DNA from: Candidatus Aquiluna sp. UB-MaderosW2red
GTDB lineage: Bacteria; Actinomycetota; Actinomycetes; Actinomycetales; Microbacteriaceae
DNA length: 64,000 nt
Assembly: GCF_900100865.1 (NCBI RefSeq)
Contig: NZ_LT627734.1
Span: 682,001 to 746,000, forward strand
Direction of reading: 5' to 3'
Of the stretch, positions 1 to 8,352 are shown piece by piece. Both the position numbers and the translations under genes were made by a program. Below the pieces are notes generated by a model. The model worked only from the letters and a program-made list of their open reading frames with translations. It did not search any database and was not told where the DNA came from. Numbering within the stretch: position 1 is the stretch's first letter; each line of letters opens with the position of its first letter.

Positions 1-388
1 TGATGTATTGACCCTCGAGGGTCAGTCCGAAGGGGAATACCTCGAAGCAAATCTCCGGGAGCAAAACAAGCGGTAAGAAGGTACCTGGCATCTGGAAGGC
101 CAAAAGCACTATCCCAATTCTGGTGAGGGCTGGGATTAGAAAAGCGACACCAATAGCAACTTCCCAAAGTCCCAAAAGCGGAACGATGATTTCTGGAGTG
201 AGCCAATAAACCGTGGCCGCAACTAGATCATAAGCGGGGGAAAGGTGCCCAATCATCTTCAGGGCCCCGAACCAAATGAAGGTAATTCCAATTGCGAACC
301 TTAGAAAAGGCACACCAATCTTGGCTGAGAATTCGATAACCATGTTGTCAAATTTGCTGACTAGTTTCGCCAGCGGTGCGGGGATCAT
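1..388 (-). CDS. DoxX-like integral membrane protein, partial (C-terminus off the left edge)
   Basis: An open frame starts at the ATG complementary to 386-388 and runs through the left edge, giving about 129 residues. The protein is very hydrophobic, with roughly four membrane segments, and contains the stretches FAIGITFIWFGALKM and FLPLVLLPEICFEVFP and the end LEGQYI. These resemble DoxX/DUF417-type small membrane proteins; the family call is by recognition only. It lies downstream of a ring-cleaving dioxygenase and a carboxylesterase-like hydrolase on the same strand. In Bacillus the mhqNOP operon likewise pairs a dioxygenase (MhqO) with a DoxX protein (MhqP), so a role in quinone or redox stress is inferred. 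A gap of about 95 bp separates it from the hydrolase gene, so it may have its own promoter. Confidence 0.6.
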   Translation of the reverse strand, partial: MIPAPLAKLVSKFDNMVIEFSAKIGVPFLRFAIGITFIWFGALKMIGHLSPAYDLVAATVYWLTPEIIVPLLGLWEVAIGVAFLIPALTRIGIVLLAFQMPGTFLPLVLLPEICFEVFPFGLTLEGQYI

Positions 389-483
389 TTTGAGTTCCAA
401 ATCTTCTAACAGGACTTTTTGCCCATGTCAGAGCAAAGCTTCACAGGTGCTTTTTTATTCCTGAGAGGCCCATTAAGAGGGTT

Positions 484-1095
484 CTAGAGCATTCCTGCAA
501 TCTGAGTTACGTGGTCGATGGCGATCGAGTGACCGCCGGGGTGGCTGAGCCATAAAACCTTTGCACCGGCCTCAATAAGTTTCCCAACAAGGATTTCGGT
601 GGCCTTTTCCGGTGCATAAGAATCTAGGGTGCCGTTAGCTATGAAAACTTTTTTCCCCGTTAGATCTGGAAACTTGGCGAGCTGTGGCATCGGGTTGGTT
701 GCCCCAAAGGCCACAACCCCGGCTATTGAAGCGGGGTTGGTCAGCAACAACGCCAAAGCGGTGTTGCCTCCGTTGGAGAACCCAACCGCGTAGGCCTTGG
801 AGATGTCTATCGCATACTCTTTTTCCGCTATTTCAAAAAAACTACCGAGTTCTGTGATTGCCTCGGCCAAAGATTCCTGAACAAAACTGCCGTCCGAATT
901 TCGCTCAAAAAAGCGATTCATTCCTTCGGCGGTATTCATGCCCCTGGGGGATAAAAGGGTTGCCTCGGGGCTGAGAAGCTCGCCGAGTTTCATAAGGTCG
1001 TGCTCATCGGCGCCGGTGCCATGAAGAAGAATCAGGACTTTCTCACCACCAGGTTTAAAAACGTGCGGTCTTGTTAGGTCGCTGGGGTTAGCCAT
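484..1095 (-). CDS. alpha/beta hydrolase, phospholipase/carboxylesterase (MhqD-like)
   Basis: This is a 203-residue alpha/beta hydrolase of the phospholipase/carboxylesterase family. Visible features are the oxyanion-type HGTGADEHDL near residue 25, the nucleophile elbow GFSNGG with Ser107, Asp158 in GTLDSYAP, and His189 in PGGHS, so the triad is complete. There is no signal peptide, so it is cytoplasmic. Its ATG overlaps the stop region of the upstream dioxygenase gene by 8 bp, which suggests translational coupling. In Bacillus, MhqE (dioxygenase) and MhqD (hydrolase) are likewise encoded together in the methylhydroquinone and catechol stress response. The substrate here is not known; hydrolysis of a ring-cleavage product is inferred from context. 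Confidence 0.8.
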   Translation of the reverse strand: MANPSDLTRPHVFKPGGEKVLILLHGTGADEHDLMKLGELLSPEATLLSPRGMNTAEGMNRFFERNSDGSFVQESLAEAITELGSFFEIAEKEYAIDISKAYAVGFSNGGNTALALLLTNPASIAGVVAFGATNPMPQLAKFPDLTGKKVFIANGTLDSYAPEKATEILVGKLIEAGAKVLWLSHPGGHSIAIDHVTQIAGML

Positions 1096-2023
1096 CCGTT
1101 AATCCTAATTCCGGAAGCGAAAGGGCTATTTGCTCCCTAGATGGCTCAAGCCATGGGGGCAACTTGAGCTTTTTACCAAGCTCCAAAAGCGGCTCATCGA
1201 TATCAAACCCGGGAGAATCGGTGGCAATCTCGAATAGGACACCGCCTGGTTCGCGGAAATAGATGCTTTTGAAATATTGCCTGTCTAAGACCTCTGTGAC
1301 AGCAATGCCTCGGCTCGATAGTTCCTGACGCCAGGACTCCATTGTTGCTAAGTCCGGGGCCCTGAATGCGACGTGGTGAACTGTGCCACCGGCTTGCAGG
1401 CCGCGTTCCAGGACCCCACCCAGAACTTCAACCTGAGCTCCTGAGCCACCATCACCCATGGTGAAGGTGGCACCCGAATCGGTGTCTTTTTCGTGCGTCA
1501 TGCCCAAATCGGAAACTAACAAACCTGCTGTTGGATCCATGACTCTTTGGCTTAGGGTCACTGAGTGCAAACCCCTGACGGCAAATTCTTGAGGGATTGA
1601 ACCGACCCCATCCCAGCCACTGCGAGTATCCGAATCTGTCGCTACAACCGACAGCTGCATGCCGTCAGAGTCTCGAAAAGTTATCTCCTGTCCGTCATTG
1701 CTGAGAGTGTTTTCTATTTCAAGTTGGGTCAGCCGATCTGACCACCAGCCGATTCCCTCGCGAGGGACGCTGAATGAAGATTTGGTGGTGAGACCGGAGC
1801 CTTCTTTGCCCGGGGTTATGCCGGGCCAGGGGAAAAACGTCATCAGGGTCGAAGGACTTCCTTGGTTATCACCGTAATAAAGATGCCAGATGTGAGGGGC
1901 GTCAAAATTCACGGTTTGCTTTACTAGGCGGAGCCCAAGAACCCTGGAATAAAAAGCCACGTTGAGAGCTGGGTTGCCAGCCAATGCGGTGACGTGGTGG
2001 ATGCCGCTCGGGTTCACAATCAT
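1088..2023 (-). CDS. ring-cleaving dioxygenase of the glyoxalase/VOC superfamily (MhqO/MhqE-like)
   Basis: The 311-residue protein has two VOC half-domains, roughly residues 5-135 and 150-275. It opens with the typical GIHHVTALAGNP (His9/His10) and carries VHHVAFRAPD (around His216) and GGVLFEIATDSPGF (Glu265). These supply the usual metal ligands of extradiol-type dioxygenases. The length matches the MhqO/MhqE group. It is the first gene of a minus-strand set followed by the hydrolase (8-bp overlap) and a DoxX-like gene. The family is associated with detoxification of hydroquinones and catechols; the real substrate is unknown. No MarR-type repressor, which controls the Bacillus genes, is seen beside it. 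Confidence 0.85.
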   Translation of the reverse strand: MIVNPSGIHHVTALAGNPALNVAFYSRVLGLRLVKQTVNFDAPHIWHLYYGDNQGSPSTLMTFFPWPGITPGKEGSGLTTKSSFSVPREGIGWWSDRLTQLEIENTLSNDGQEITFRDSDGMQLSVVATDSDTRSGWDGVGSIPQEFAVRGLHSVTLSQRVMDPTAGLLVSDLGMTHEKDTDSGATFTMGDGGSGAQVEVLGGVLERGLQAGGTVHHVAFRAPDLATMESWRQELSSRGIAVTEVLDRQYFKSIYFREPGGVLFEIATDSPGFDIDEPLLELGKKLKLPPWLEPSREQIALSLPELGLTDG

Positions 2024-2160
2024 TTAATACTTCTTCCTAGCCTTGTCTTACCTAAGGGTTCAAGAGCTCAAAACAGCCATCTATTCCTTTGGCCATTATG
2101 GCGCCGCACAAGTTGCCGAATATGAGGCATTTGCAGGCACTAGCTGGTTAGTCTTAATCC

Positions 2161-2907
2161 GTGCTAACCGCAGGAGTAGATCTAGCCGCAGAGCCCAAGG
2201 GCACCGCCCTTGCCATCATTGACTGGGGCTCAGGCCGAGCCAAATTACTAGGCCTGCAGTTGGGCATTGCTGATGAAGCGATCGTGGATGCTTGCCAAAA
2301 TGTTGACAAAGTCGGTATCGACTGCGCTCTGGGCTGGCCAATTGACTTTATTGAGTTTCTGAAGAGCCACTCCGATTTAGATTCCCCAAATCACGCTGTA
2401 GATGGGGGGATGGATTGGCGCAGGAGATTGTCTTATCGAGAGACCGACAGGGCGGTGCGGGCCAGCTCCGGCCGCTGGCCGTTGAGTGTTGCAACCGACA
2501 GGCTTGGATTGACCGCAATGAGAGCGGCAGGTCTATTGGGCAGGCTTCAAAAAAGCGGAATTCCGATCGATAGATCGGGCTCCGGGGTTGTAGTTGAGGT
2601 TTATCCTGGAGCGGCCCTGAGGCTCTGGGGCTTTGACACCAAGGGCTATCGAGCAACGGAGGAGGCCCGTGAACTTCTGCTGGGCGCCATTCAGCACAAG
2701 ACCCCGTGGCTTGACTTGTCGAACTTTAGGTCTTTAATGCTGGAGTCTTGCGACGCCTTTGATGCTGTTATTGCTGCTTTAGCAACCCGGGCGGCAGCGC
2801 TTGGTTTTTATGAACCACCAAACCCAAGCCAGCTGGATAAGGCCAAGGTAGAAGGCTGGATTGCATTGCCAAACAGGCCCTTGGAGATGCTAATTTCTGG
2901 TGATTAA
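2161..2907 (+). CDS. DUF429 family protein (predicted RNase H-like fold)
   Basis: The 248-residue protein begins with LTAGVDLAAEPKGTALAIIDW and then has VGIDCALGWP, the two acidic beta-strand motifs of DUF429, a family predicted to have an RNase H-like fold. The C-terminal half contains ESCDAFDAVIAALATRAAALG, which carries the conserved Asp pair. The biochemical role of the family is not established. The GTG start is preceded by TAGTCT at 2149-2154 and only six further bases, with no Shine-Dalgarno sequence, so the mRNA is probably leaderless. It is transcribed divergently from the dioxygenase cassette. Confidence 0.7.
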   Translation: MLTAGVDLAAEPKGTALAIIDWGSGRAKLLGLQLGIADEAIVDACQNVDKVGIDCALGWPIDFIEFLKSHSDLDSPNHAVDGGMDWRRRLSYRETDRAVRASSGRWPLSVATDRLGLTAMRAAGLLGRLQKSGIPIDRSGSGVVVEVYPGAALRLWGFDTKGYRATEEARELLLGAIQHKTPWLDLSNFRSLMLESCDAFDAVIAALATRAAALGFYEPPNPSQLDKAKVEGWIALPNRPLEMLISGD

Positions 2908-2928
2908 ACCGGGAGCTATCCAAGTGGC

Positions 2929-3450
2929 CTAAGCGGGCGTGCCAATTGCAGTCAGGATGGCCATGAGCGGCACAACCCTGGTGGGTGGCACTTCATATGT
3001 GCCGCGCTTGGCGGGCGCTAGCCAGCCACTAGAGGTCAGCTCTTTCAGGTGATGGTAGACCTGACCGCTAGTTCCAGCATCTAATTTTTCGACCAATTGT
3101 GCGACGGTGGTTTCACCGGAGAGCACCGCCTGCAGAATCTTTAGACGGACTGGGTGCCCTAAAGCTGCAAGTGCATCGGCTTGTTCTGACCAATCCTTGT
3201 CGAATAGATCCTTCGCCCCAATTCCGTATTGCCACTGGACGGTCCCTCCGGTTGGGAGCTCCACCAATCCCGCGTAGAGGACTGCCCCACCCTCAGGGGA
3301 GCGCACCTGCAATCCCTCGAGGGCCCAAAACGCATCTTCTTCCGATGAAACCTCGGGCGGAGACTTATCTCTGGATTTTTGTCCTTGGAGAGTGAGCATT
3401 GCTTGCTCCAATAAAGCGAGTCTTGATTCAAAATCCGAATTTTCATGCAT
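2929..3450 (-). CDS. ArsR-type winged-helix transcriptional regulator
   Basis: The 173-residue protein has a C-terminal ArsR/HTH_20 winged helix at about residues 85-160. It contains ALGHPVRLKILQAVLSGE, the recognition-helix region GTSGQVYHHLKELTSSGWL and the wing AKRGTYEVPP. The first 80 residues include a short predicted helix and a strand-rich segment of no recognised family. No cluster of metal-binding Cys/His is visible, so it is not an obvious metal sensor. It lies alone, convergent with DUF429 and divergent from the isocitrate lyase-family gene at 3591, which it could control. That link is inference only. Confidence 0.75.
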   Translation of the reverse strand: MHENSDFESRLALLEQAMLTLQGQKSRDKSPPEVSSEEDAFWALEGLQVRSPEGGAVLYAGLVELPTGGTVQWQYGIGAKDLFDKDWSEQADALAALGHPVRLKILQAVLSGETTVAQLVEKLDAGTSGQVYHHLKELTSSGWLAPAKRGTYEVPPTRVVPLMAILTAIGTPA

Positions 3451-3590
3451 AACTACGATTATACGTAATCACATAAGTTATCAGATTAAAGTACTGGATT
3501 AGATCAATTAGGATCTTTTCAATTAGACCCGGAGAGCTGCCTGCGCTATCGAAATTGGCAAAAACCTAGCCGTGGTCTAACCTCAACAAC

Positions 3591-4382
3591 ATGACTAACC
3601 AAGCAAACACTTTAAAAGCCCTTCACGATGCCCCTGAGATTCTGCGTCTAGTTAACGTTTGGGATGCCGTGACCACCAAGGTGGTTGCTGCAAATCCAGC
3701 TTCAAGGGCCATTGCTACCGCCGGCCACAGCATTGCAGCCAGCCATGGATATGCCGATGGTCAAAACATTCCTTTCGATCTTTTGGTTCAGGCGCTAGGC
3801 CGAATAGTCTCGGCAACTTCGTTGCCTGTGACTGCAGACCTAGACGCCGGCTTTGGGGGAGACCCTGAGGATTTTGCCGAGGTTCGAGAAAACGTCAGGC
3901 GCGTGGTGGCTCTTGGGGTAGTTGGTTTAAATGTTGAAGACCGCATGGAGTCGCTTGATAAGTCCAAGGCGCGCATGAGCGCATTGCTTTTGGGAGCTCA
4001 GGACGAGGGCGTGGATTTGGTTTTGAATGCTCGAACCGATGCGGTGCTAAAGCCGGGCAACCTGAGCCCAGATGAGGCTGATAACGAAGCAATTACTCGC
4101 GGCCAGGCTTATTTGGAACTTGGTGCAACCTGTGTATTTGTGCCAGGGGTTTTGGACGCCCAGCGCACCAAAACTCTGGTAGCGGGAATTGGCGTTCGCA
4201 AAATGAGTGTTATCGGCTTGCCTGGTTCCCTAAGCGCAAGCGAGTACGAAGCTTTGGGTGTTGCGAGAATCAGCTATGGGCCAATGACTCAGAATGTAGC
4301 TTTGACCTCGCTCAAGCGCTTGGCAGAATCTCTATACCAAGAAGGTGTTATTCCAATGGACACCGAGAGACTGAATAGCTAG
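3591..4382 (+). CDS. isocitrate lyase/PEP mutase family protein
   Basis: This is a 263-residue TIM-barrel protein of the ICL/PEPM superfamily, the group that includes phosphonopyruvate mutase and 2-methylisocitrate lyase-like enzymes. Visible motifs are VNVWDAVTTKVV, the metal and substrate loop TADLDAGFGGDPEDF near residue 85, GLNVEDR, and NARTDAVL near residue 147. It is much shorter than true isocitrate lyase, and the KKCGH-type catalytic Cys loop is not seen. C-C or C-P bond chemistry on an oxalacetate-like substrate is likely, but the substrate cannot be set. The ATG at 3591 sits seven bases after TAACCT (3578-3583) with no Shine-Dalgarno sequence, which suggests a leaderless start. Confidence 0.8.
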   Translation: MTNQANTLKALHDAPEILRLVNVWDAVTTKVVAANPASRAIATAGHSIAASHGYADGQNIPFDLLVQALGRIVSATSLPVTADLDAGFGGDPEDFAEVRENVRRVVALGVVGLNVEDRMESLDKSKARMSALLLGAQDEGVDLVLNARTDAVLKPGNLSPDEADNEAITRGQAYLELGATCVFVPGVLDAQRTKTLVAGIGVRKMSVIGLPGSLSASEYEALGVARISYGPMTQNVALTSLKRLAESLYQEGVIPMDTERLNS

Positions 4383-4508
4383 CGTCCTAGAACGAACCTG
4401 GAATGGCGAAGGACCTCCTAGAACAGCTGGTCTTGGTCCCAACCGAATCTAAGAGGTCTTTCGCTTTCCCTCAATTTGCGCAAAGTTTGAGAATTTACCC
4501 TCTTGAGT

Positions 4509-5342
4509 TCAGTCGTCTTCTCGGGTCGAGGTCACGGTTAGATTGAGGTCAAGATAAACATCGATCTCCAATAGATTCGCGAGCACCAAGGTCACGGTGT
4601 AGCCGGGCCTTTGATCCCAATCAGATGCCGCAACATCCGTTGCAGCGCCTGAACCGACCGTGCTGATGGCTGCTGCGATTGCTTTATTCACGGAATTTCC
4701 ACTTAGGTTTGTCTGCGGAGCAGGATCGTTGCGGTCATTGGCATCTGGCTCATCGATTGCAGTGACTGTTAGGGCCTCATTCAGACGAACCTCGACTTCA
4801 CCACGACTCGTGTAAACATAGACTTCCCAACCTCGTGAATCACGATCTATCGAAACTGCAGAGCCCCCGCCAGCGGCTTTGACGCCAGCGTCACGAGCCG
4901 CTTCAAACTCCGCAATCGTTCCGGTTCTATCGGGTGAGCGTGAACCCCGATCGTCATTTGATTTGGTTCCAGGCGCAACTTTGCCTGGAGCCGGATTCGC
5001 GGAATCTTCCTCCACGACTTGGTTAGATGCGTCACTATTCGCCATCGAACCATCGGAATTTTCGGCGCTCCTGCCATCTTGCTCAGCGGTGTTGGAATTA
5101 TCAACTGGTGCTTCAGCTGCAAAACTGCGGTCGTTGTCATCTGACCTATCGGCAATCGCGAAGGAGATGATTGATGTTCCAGCAATCAATCCGAGAGTTG
5201 CAGCCGCTACCCCCACTCCAATTGCCAACTTCTTAGGGATTCGAATAAAAGATTCTGCTTTAGTTTCAGGAACTTCAATTGCCTCAGGGGAGGCATTCTT
5301 GGGTGTTTTAGGTGTCTTGGGTGCTGCGTTGTCTTTAGTCAT
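4509..5342 (-). CDS. membrane-anchored PepSY-domain protein
   Basis: From the ATG at 5342 the protein has 277 residues. It has a lysine/proline-rich cytoplasmic tail, one membrane segment (KLAIGVGVAAATLGLIAGTS), a long acidic, Ser/Asn-rich linker, and two PepSY-like repeats at the C-terminus (about 150-205 and 225-275). It therefore faces the outside of the cell. A longer start at 5375 is open, but it would place the start codon inside the three-heptamer direct repeat (5364-5391). At 5342, CAAAAT lies six bases upstream, which fits a leaderless RNA, so 5342 is preferred. It follows the sensor kinase gene and is probably its regulated target or accessory sensor. PepSY domains are linked to protease inhibition and sensing; the ligand is unknown. 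Confidence 0.75.
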   Translation of the reverse strand: MTKDNAAPKTPKTPKNASPEAIEVPETKAESFIRIPKKLAIGVGVAAATLGLIAGTSIISFAIADRSDDNDRSFAAEAPVDNSNTAEQDGRSAENSDGSMANSDASNQVVEEDSANPAPGKVAPGTKSNDDRGSRSPDRTGTIAEFEAARDAGVKAAGGGSAVSIDRDSRGWEVYVYTSRGEVEVRLNEALTVTAIDEPDANDRNDPAPQTNLSGNSVNKAIAAAISTVGSGAATDVAASDWDQRPGYTVTLVLANLLEIDVYLDLNLTVTSTREDD

Positions 5343-5363
5343 GAGATTATTTTGTCTCAGGGA

Positions 5364-5391
5364 TGCTGAAGCCATGCTGAACCTTGCTGAA
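5364..5391 (-). promoter_or_regulatory. putative response-regulator operator: three direct heptamers before the PepSY gene
   Basis: On the minus strand the heptamer TTCAGCA occurs three times (5385-5391, 5375-5381, 5364-5370) with start-to-start spacing of 10 and 11 bp. Inverted GTTCAGC lies at 5397-5403. Direct repeats one helical turn apart are typical of OmpR-family regulator sites, and an OmpR-family gene heads this operon. A CAAAAT box follows just before the ATG at 5342. Binding by the adjacent regulator is inferred. Confidence 0.5.
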
Positions 5392-5419
5392 GGAAAGTTC
5401 AGCTACTCCAGGGAGTTAG

Positions 5420-6751
5420 TTATTTTCGCATGCGAAGCTCTAATCGAGCTCCGCCGAGCGGAGAATCCATTGCCGAGACACTGCCGCCGTGAGCGGCGGC
5501 CGAAGCGGCTACGATTGCGAGCCCCAGACCAGCACCACCGGCCTCGATTGTCCGAGCTTCGTCTAGGCGTGTGAATCTTTCAAAGATCCGGGTGCGGTCT
5601 TTTTCATCAATTCCGACGCCATCGTCATCCACTCTTACCAAGGCTTCGTTTTCAAACGTGACACACGAGAAAGAAATCTTTGAGTGTGCGTGGCGGCGAG
5701 CGTTGTCGGCAAGATTTCTTATCGCTCTGGTGAGTAGAATTCGGTCACCCATTACTCGAACTGCCTCTACTCGTGAGCTATCTATTACTATGTTGCCGAT
5801 GAGTCTTTGTCTTTTTGCTTCTTCGAGAACAATGTCATCAAGGTCTAATTCTTCAAGTTGAAGTTTCTTTTCATCGATTTTTGCAAGGTCGAGCATCGCC
5901 TCGACAAGTTTGGTAAGTCGACTCGACTCGGCATCCACCAATTCGGCTAGTTTGTGCAGGCTGGTGGATTCCGGATGAGCCAGGGCGACTTGTGCGTTTT
6001 GACTTAGGGATGCAATCGGCGAGCGAAGTTCGTGTGAAGCGTCGGATATAAAGCGACGCTGCTCGCGCCCGGCTAGATCTAGACGCTCCAGCATTCGGTT
6101 CATCGTGCGCGCAAGTCTTGAGATCTCGTCGTTGGATTTACTCTGGGAAACTCTTTGAGTGAGGTCTTTAGATTCGATGGCCTCAACTTCTGAGCGGATT
6201 CTCTCAACTGGGCTAAGCGCTCTGCCCACGACAAGCCAAACTAAAACCCCGAGCAGGGCGGTAGCTATTGGCACGCTAATAATCAGTAGCGTGCCAACTG
6301 CACCCTCGAGCAGCACCACGTCTTGGATATCCTGAGCCACGACCACTACGTGGGAGACGCCATCGATATCGATTTCGACGGTTGCGATCATCGCTTGTTC
6401 GCCGTTCCATTGGCCCTCGAGCGCAGCGGCACTCGGAGCTCCAATCGGCAGCGGCAGGGCGTCAACGGCGGATTCGTAGTCGCTTGAAGCAATCAACACA
6501 CCGGCTCGAAACACCTGTACCTCGCCATCATCGAGCTTGGGAGGAGAAATGTTTCCGGAATTTGCGAATTGCTCGGCTATTGTTTCAGCCTGTTGTTGGG
6601 TGGCAAGTCCTTGGGCTGCAATAAGTCTGCTGTTTAAAAGAGAGACGAATCCAGCTGATCCCATAGCTAGCGCAAGAAGAATGATGAGCGCGCTGGCAGC
6701 CGCAATTCTTAATCGAATGCTTGGCTTTCGCCTCAGCGACCTATCAGCCAC
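5420..6751 (-). CDS. sensor histidine kinase, HAMP-HisKA-HATPase
   Basis: This 443-residue classic membrane sensor kinase has a first membrane segment at about residues 15-40, an extracytoplasmic sensor of about 110 residues, a second membrane segment at about 152-176, a HAMP domain, and a HisKA box RRFISDASHELRSPIASL with phospho-acceptor His240. A complete HATPase_c domain follows (DDDGVGIDEKDRTRIFERF and GGAGLGLAIV). Its start overlaps the regulator stop by 8 bp, so the pair is translationally coupled. The layout resembles actinobacterial TrcS/TcrY-type kinases. The signal is unknown; a PepSY gene directly downstream suggests an envelope or metal signal, but this is inference. Confidence 0.9.
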   Translation of the reverse strand: MADRSLRRKPSIRLRIAAASALIILLALAMGSAGFVSLLNSRLIAAQGLATQQQAETIAEQFANSGNISPPKLDDGEVQVFRAGVLIASSDYESAVDALPLPIGAPSAAALEGQWNGEQAMIATVEIDIDGVSHVVVVAQDIQDVVLLEGAVGTLLIISVPIATALLGVLVWLVVGRALSPVERIRSEVEAIESKDLTQRVSQSKSNDEISRLARTMNRMLERLDLAGREQRRFISDASHELRSPIASLSQNAQVALAHPESTSLHKLAELVDAESSRLTKLVEAMLDLAKIDEKKLQLEELDLDDIVLEEAKRQRLIGNIVIDSSRVEAVRVMGDRILLTRAIRNLADNARRHAHSKISFSCVTFENEALVRVDDDGVGIDEKDRTRIFERFTRLDEARTIEAGGAGLGLAIVAASAAAHGGSVSAMDSPLGGARLELRMRK

Positions 6752-7421
6752 CGGTCACCTCAAGTCGATAGCCGGCTCCACGCAGCGTGACGATGGCGTT
6801 TTTGCCAAATGGACGATCAATTTTGTTCCTAAGGTGACCTATGTAGACCTCCACGATGTTCGGATCACCATCAAAATCTTCATCCCAAACCCCTTGCAGA
6901 ACTTGGGTCTTTGAGACAACCACCCCGACGTTTCGGGCGAGATAGGCCAGGACTGAGAATTCTCTGGCGGTGAGTGAAATTTCAACACCCTCCCGCTTTA
7001 CGATCCGGCTAGCCGGGTCAATTCGCAAGTCCCCAAAGCTCAGCACGGTTGGGCGCTTATTGGCTCCTCTTCTCGCAAGAGCTCGGATGCGCGCCACCAG
7101 CACCGCAAAATGCACTGGTTTCACAACATAGTCATCGGCACCAATTTCGAGACCGTCAACCTGGTCCCACTCACCGTCTTTAGCGGTGAGCATCATCACC
7201 GGGGTCCAGTTCTCTTGCTCACGCAAGGTCTTGCAAACCACATAACCATTCATGCCAGGCATCATGACATCCAAGAGAATCACGTCGTAGGTGTTTTCAG
7301 TGGCATACCAAAGGCCGTCTATCCCGTTGCTGGCAACATCAACGGCAAAGCCCTCGGCTTCGAGTCCGCGCTTTATTCCGTCTGCAAGACGGACCTCGTC
7401 ATCAACTATTAGAACGCGCAT
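6744..7421 (-). CDS. OmpR-family response regulator
   Basis: The 225-residue regulator has a receiver domain (acidic pocket DDE near residue 7, phospho-acceptor Asp51 in LLDVMMPG, the Thr of MLTAKD, and Lys of VVKPV) and a C-terminal winged helix (about 130-222, including SLTAREFSVLAYLARN and VVEVYIGHLRNKID-type sequence). It heads the regulator-kinase-PepSY operon and overlaps the kinase gene by 8 bp. On the minus strand CAAAAT lies six bases before the ATG, the same arrangement as at the PepSY gene. The TTCAGCA repeats upstream of the PepSY gene are its most likely binding site. Confidence 0.9.
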   Translation of the reverse strand: MRVLIVDDEVRLADGIKRGLEAEGFAVDVASNGIDGLWYATENTYDVILLDVMMPGMNGYVVCKTLREQENWTPVMMLTAKDGEWDQVDGLEIGADDYVVKPVHFAVLVARIRALARRGANKRPTVLSFGDLRIDPASRIVKREGVEISLTAREFSVLAYLARNVGVVVSKTQVLQGVWDEDFDGDPNIVEVYIGHLRNKIDRPFGKNAIVTLRGAGYRLEVTGG

Positions 7422-7787
7422 GCCTCAATTTTGACATGCACCCGCTAAATATCGTTACCGCGCCAATTTCGCTTTGGATTGTTTGTGGTCTTTTTTTCCA
7501 GGCCTGACCGAAAATACTTGCCAGCTACCAGGATTCCTGAGTGGCTCATGAGAATGCAAGGTGGGAAATCTTCTGCACCTTGTAGTCATTTAAGCTATGT
7601 CAAACGGTGCTTTTAGAAGGGACATAATCGACACCCTCCAACAAATCAATTCTTCTTGCGGTTTCAAATTTGCGTTTTGAATTATTTTTGTCTGGTGGGT
7701 TCTCGAGAGGGTTCTAAGAAAAAATTAGCTAGGCAATCAGCCTTTGAGAAGAACTGTTGGGGCTCTGGCCTCACCCGGCTAGGTAAC
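7422..7787. other. gene-poor stretch of about 365 bp
   Basis: No coding frame here looks real; the short open frames have no Shine-Dalgarno sequence and unlikely composition. The A+T-rich part around 7650-7720 and a small inverted pair CAAGGTG/CACCTTG around 7560-7585 are the only visible structure. It holds the promoter of the response regulator at its left end. Confidence 0.5.
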
Positions 7788-8177
7788 TTACAAAAGCATT
7801 CCCAGCTTGGATCTAACCAGCACCTCGAAGGCGGCAACCTGGCCGGTCGCCGTTTTTAGTTCCTCAGAATCTAGAAACAGCTCAATCGAGCCGTCTGCAT
7901 TTTCCAGCAGAACACATGGCTCTTGACCTAAAGAAGCGGCAAGCTCCTTGTCGCTGCGCTCGTTCATGTGTAAAAGGCGAAATCCAACGCCTAAGCCCGC
8001 TTGCAGCCTCTTTTCAAATTCCTTGAACTCAGCTTTTTTCCTTAGGGGAGAGTGGGTGATGTCACATAGGCTGCACTCCCTCGTGCCAATAAGGTGCCCA
8101 ACCAAATACGACACTTCGCCCAAAAGCCCACCATCGGCCTTATAGACGCCTATTAGTCTTCTGTTAGTTTCGCTCAC
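7788..8177 (-). CDS. uncharacterised protein with a CSLCDITH motif
   Basis: This 129-residue protein of unknown function has the N-terminal pattern LIGVYKADGGLLGEVSYLVG followed by ECSLCDITHSPLRKK. I recognise this as a conserved but uncharacterised family seen in actinobacteria and proteobacteria. The CxxC plus His motif could bind metal or act in redox; this is inference. The rest contains LLHMNERSDKELAASLGQEP and an acidic C-terminal half. No signal peptide or membrane segment is visible. It is monocistronic on the minus strand, upstream of a tRNA-Lys gene on the same strand. Confidence 0.65.
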   Translation of the reverse strand: MSETNRRLIGVYKADGGLLGEVSYLVGHLIGTRECSLCDITHSPLRKKAEFKEFEKRLQAGLGVGFRLLHMNERSDKELAASLGQEPCVLLENADGSIELFLDSEELKTATGQVAAFEVLVRSKLGMLL

Positions 8178-8352
8178 CCAAAGGCCAACACGAGCACAAA
8201 GGTAGCGCTTCCCGAGAACCTTAGGAAGCTCGGAAGGCAGCTTTTGACAGGATTGCCCGCAAGATTATTTCTGCTGGGCTGTAATTAGGCTTCGAATACG
8301 GCAGTCAGGTATTCTTCGGTCCGTCTGAAGGGTTCGGTTTGAAAATTAAGAG

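Noticed and set aside
4879-5574. 231-codon open frame on the plus strand
   Set aside because: It is antisense to the PepSY and kinase genes, lacks a ribosome site and its sequence has no family features, while the minus-strand genes are well supported.
7656-7859. 67-codon plus-strand frame in the 7422-7787 gap
   Set aside because: No ribosome site, unusual composition, and it overlaps the conserved minus-strand gene at 7788.
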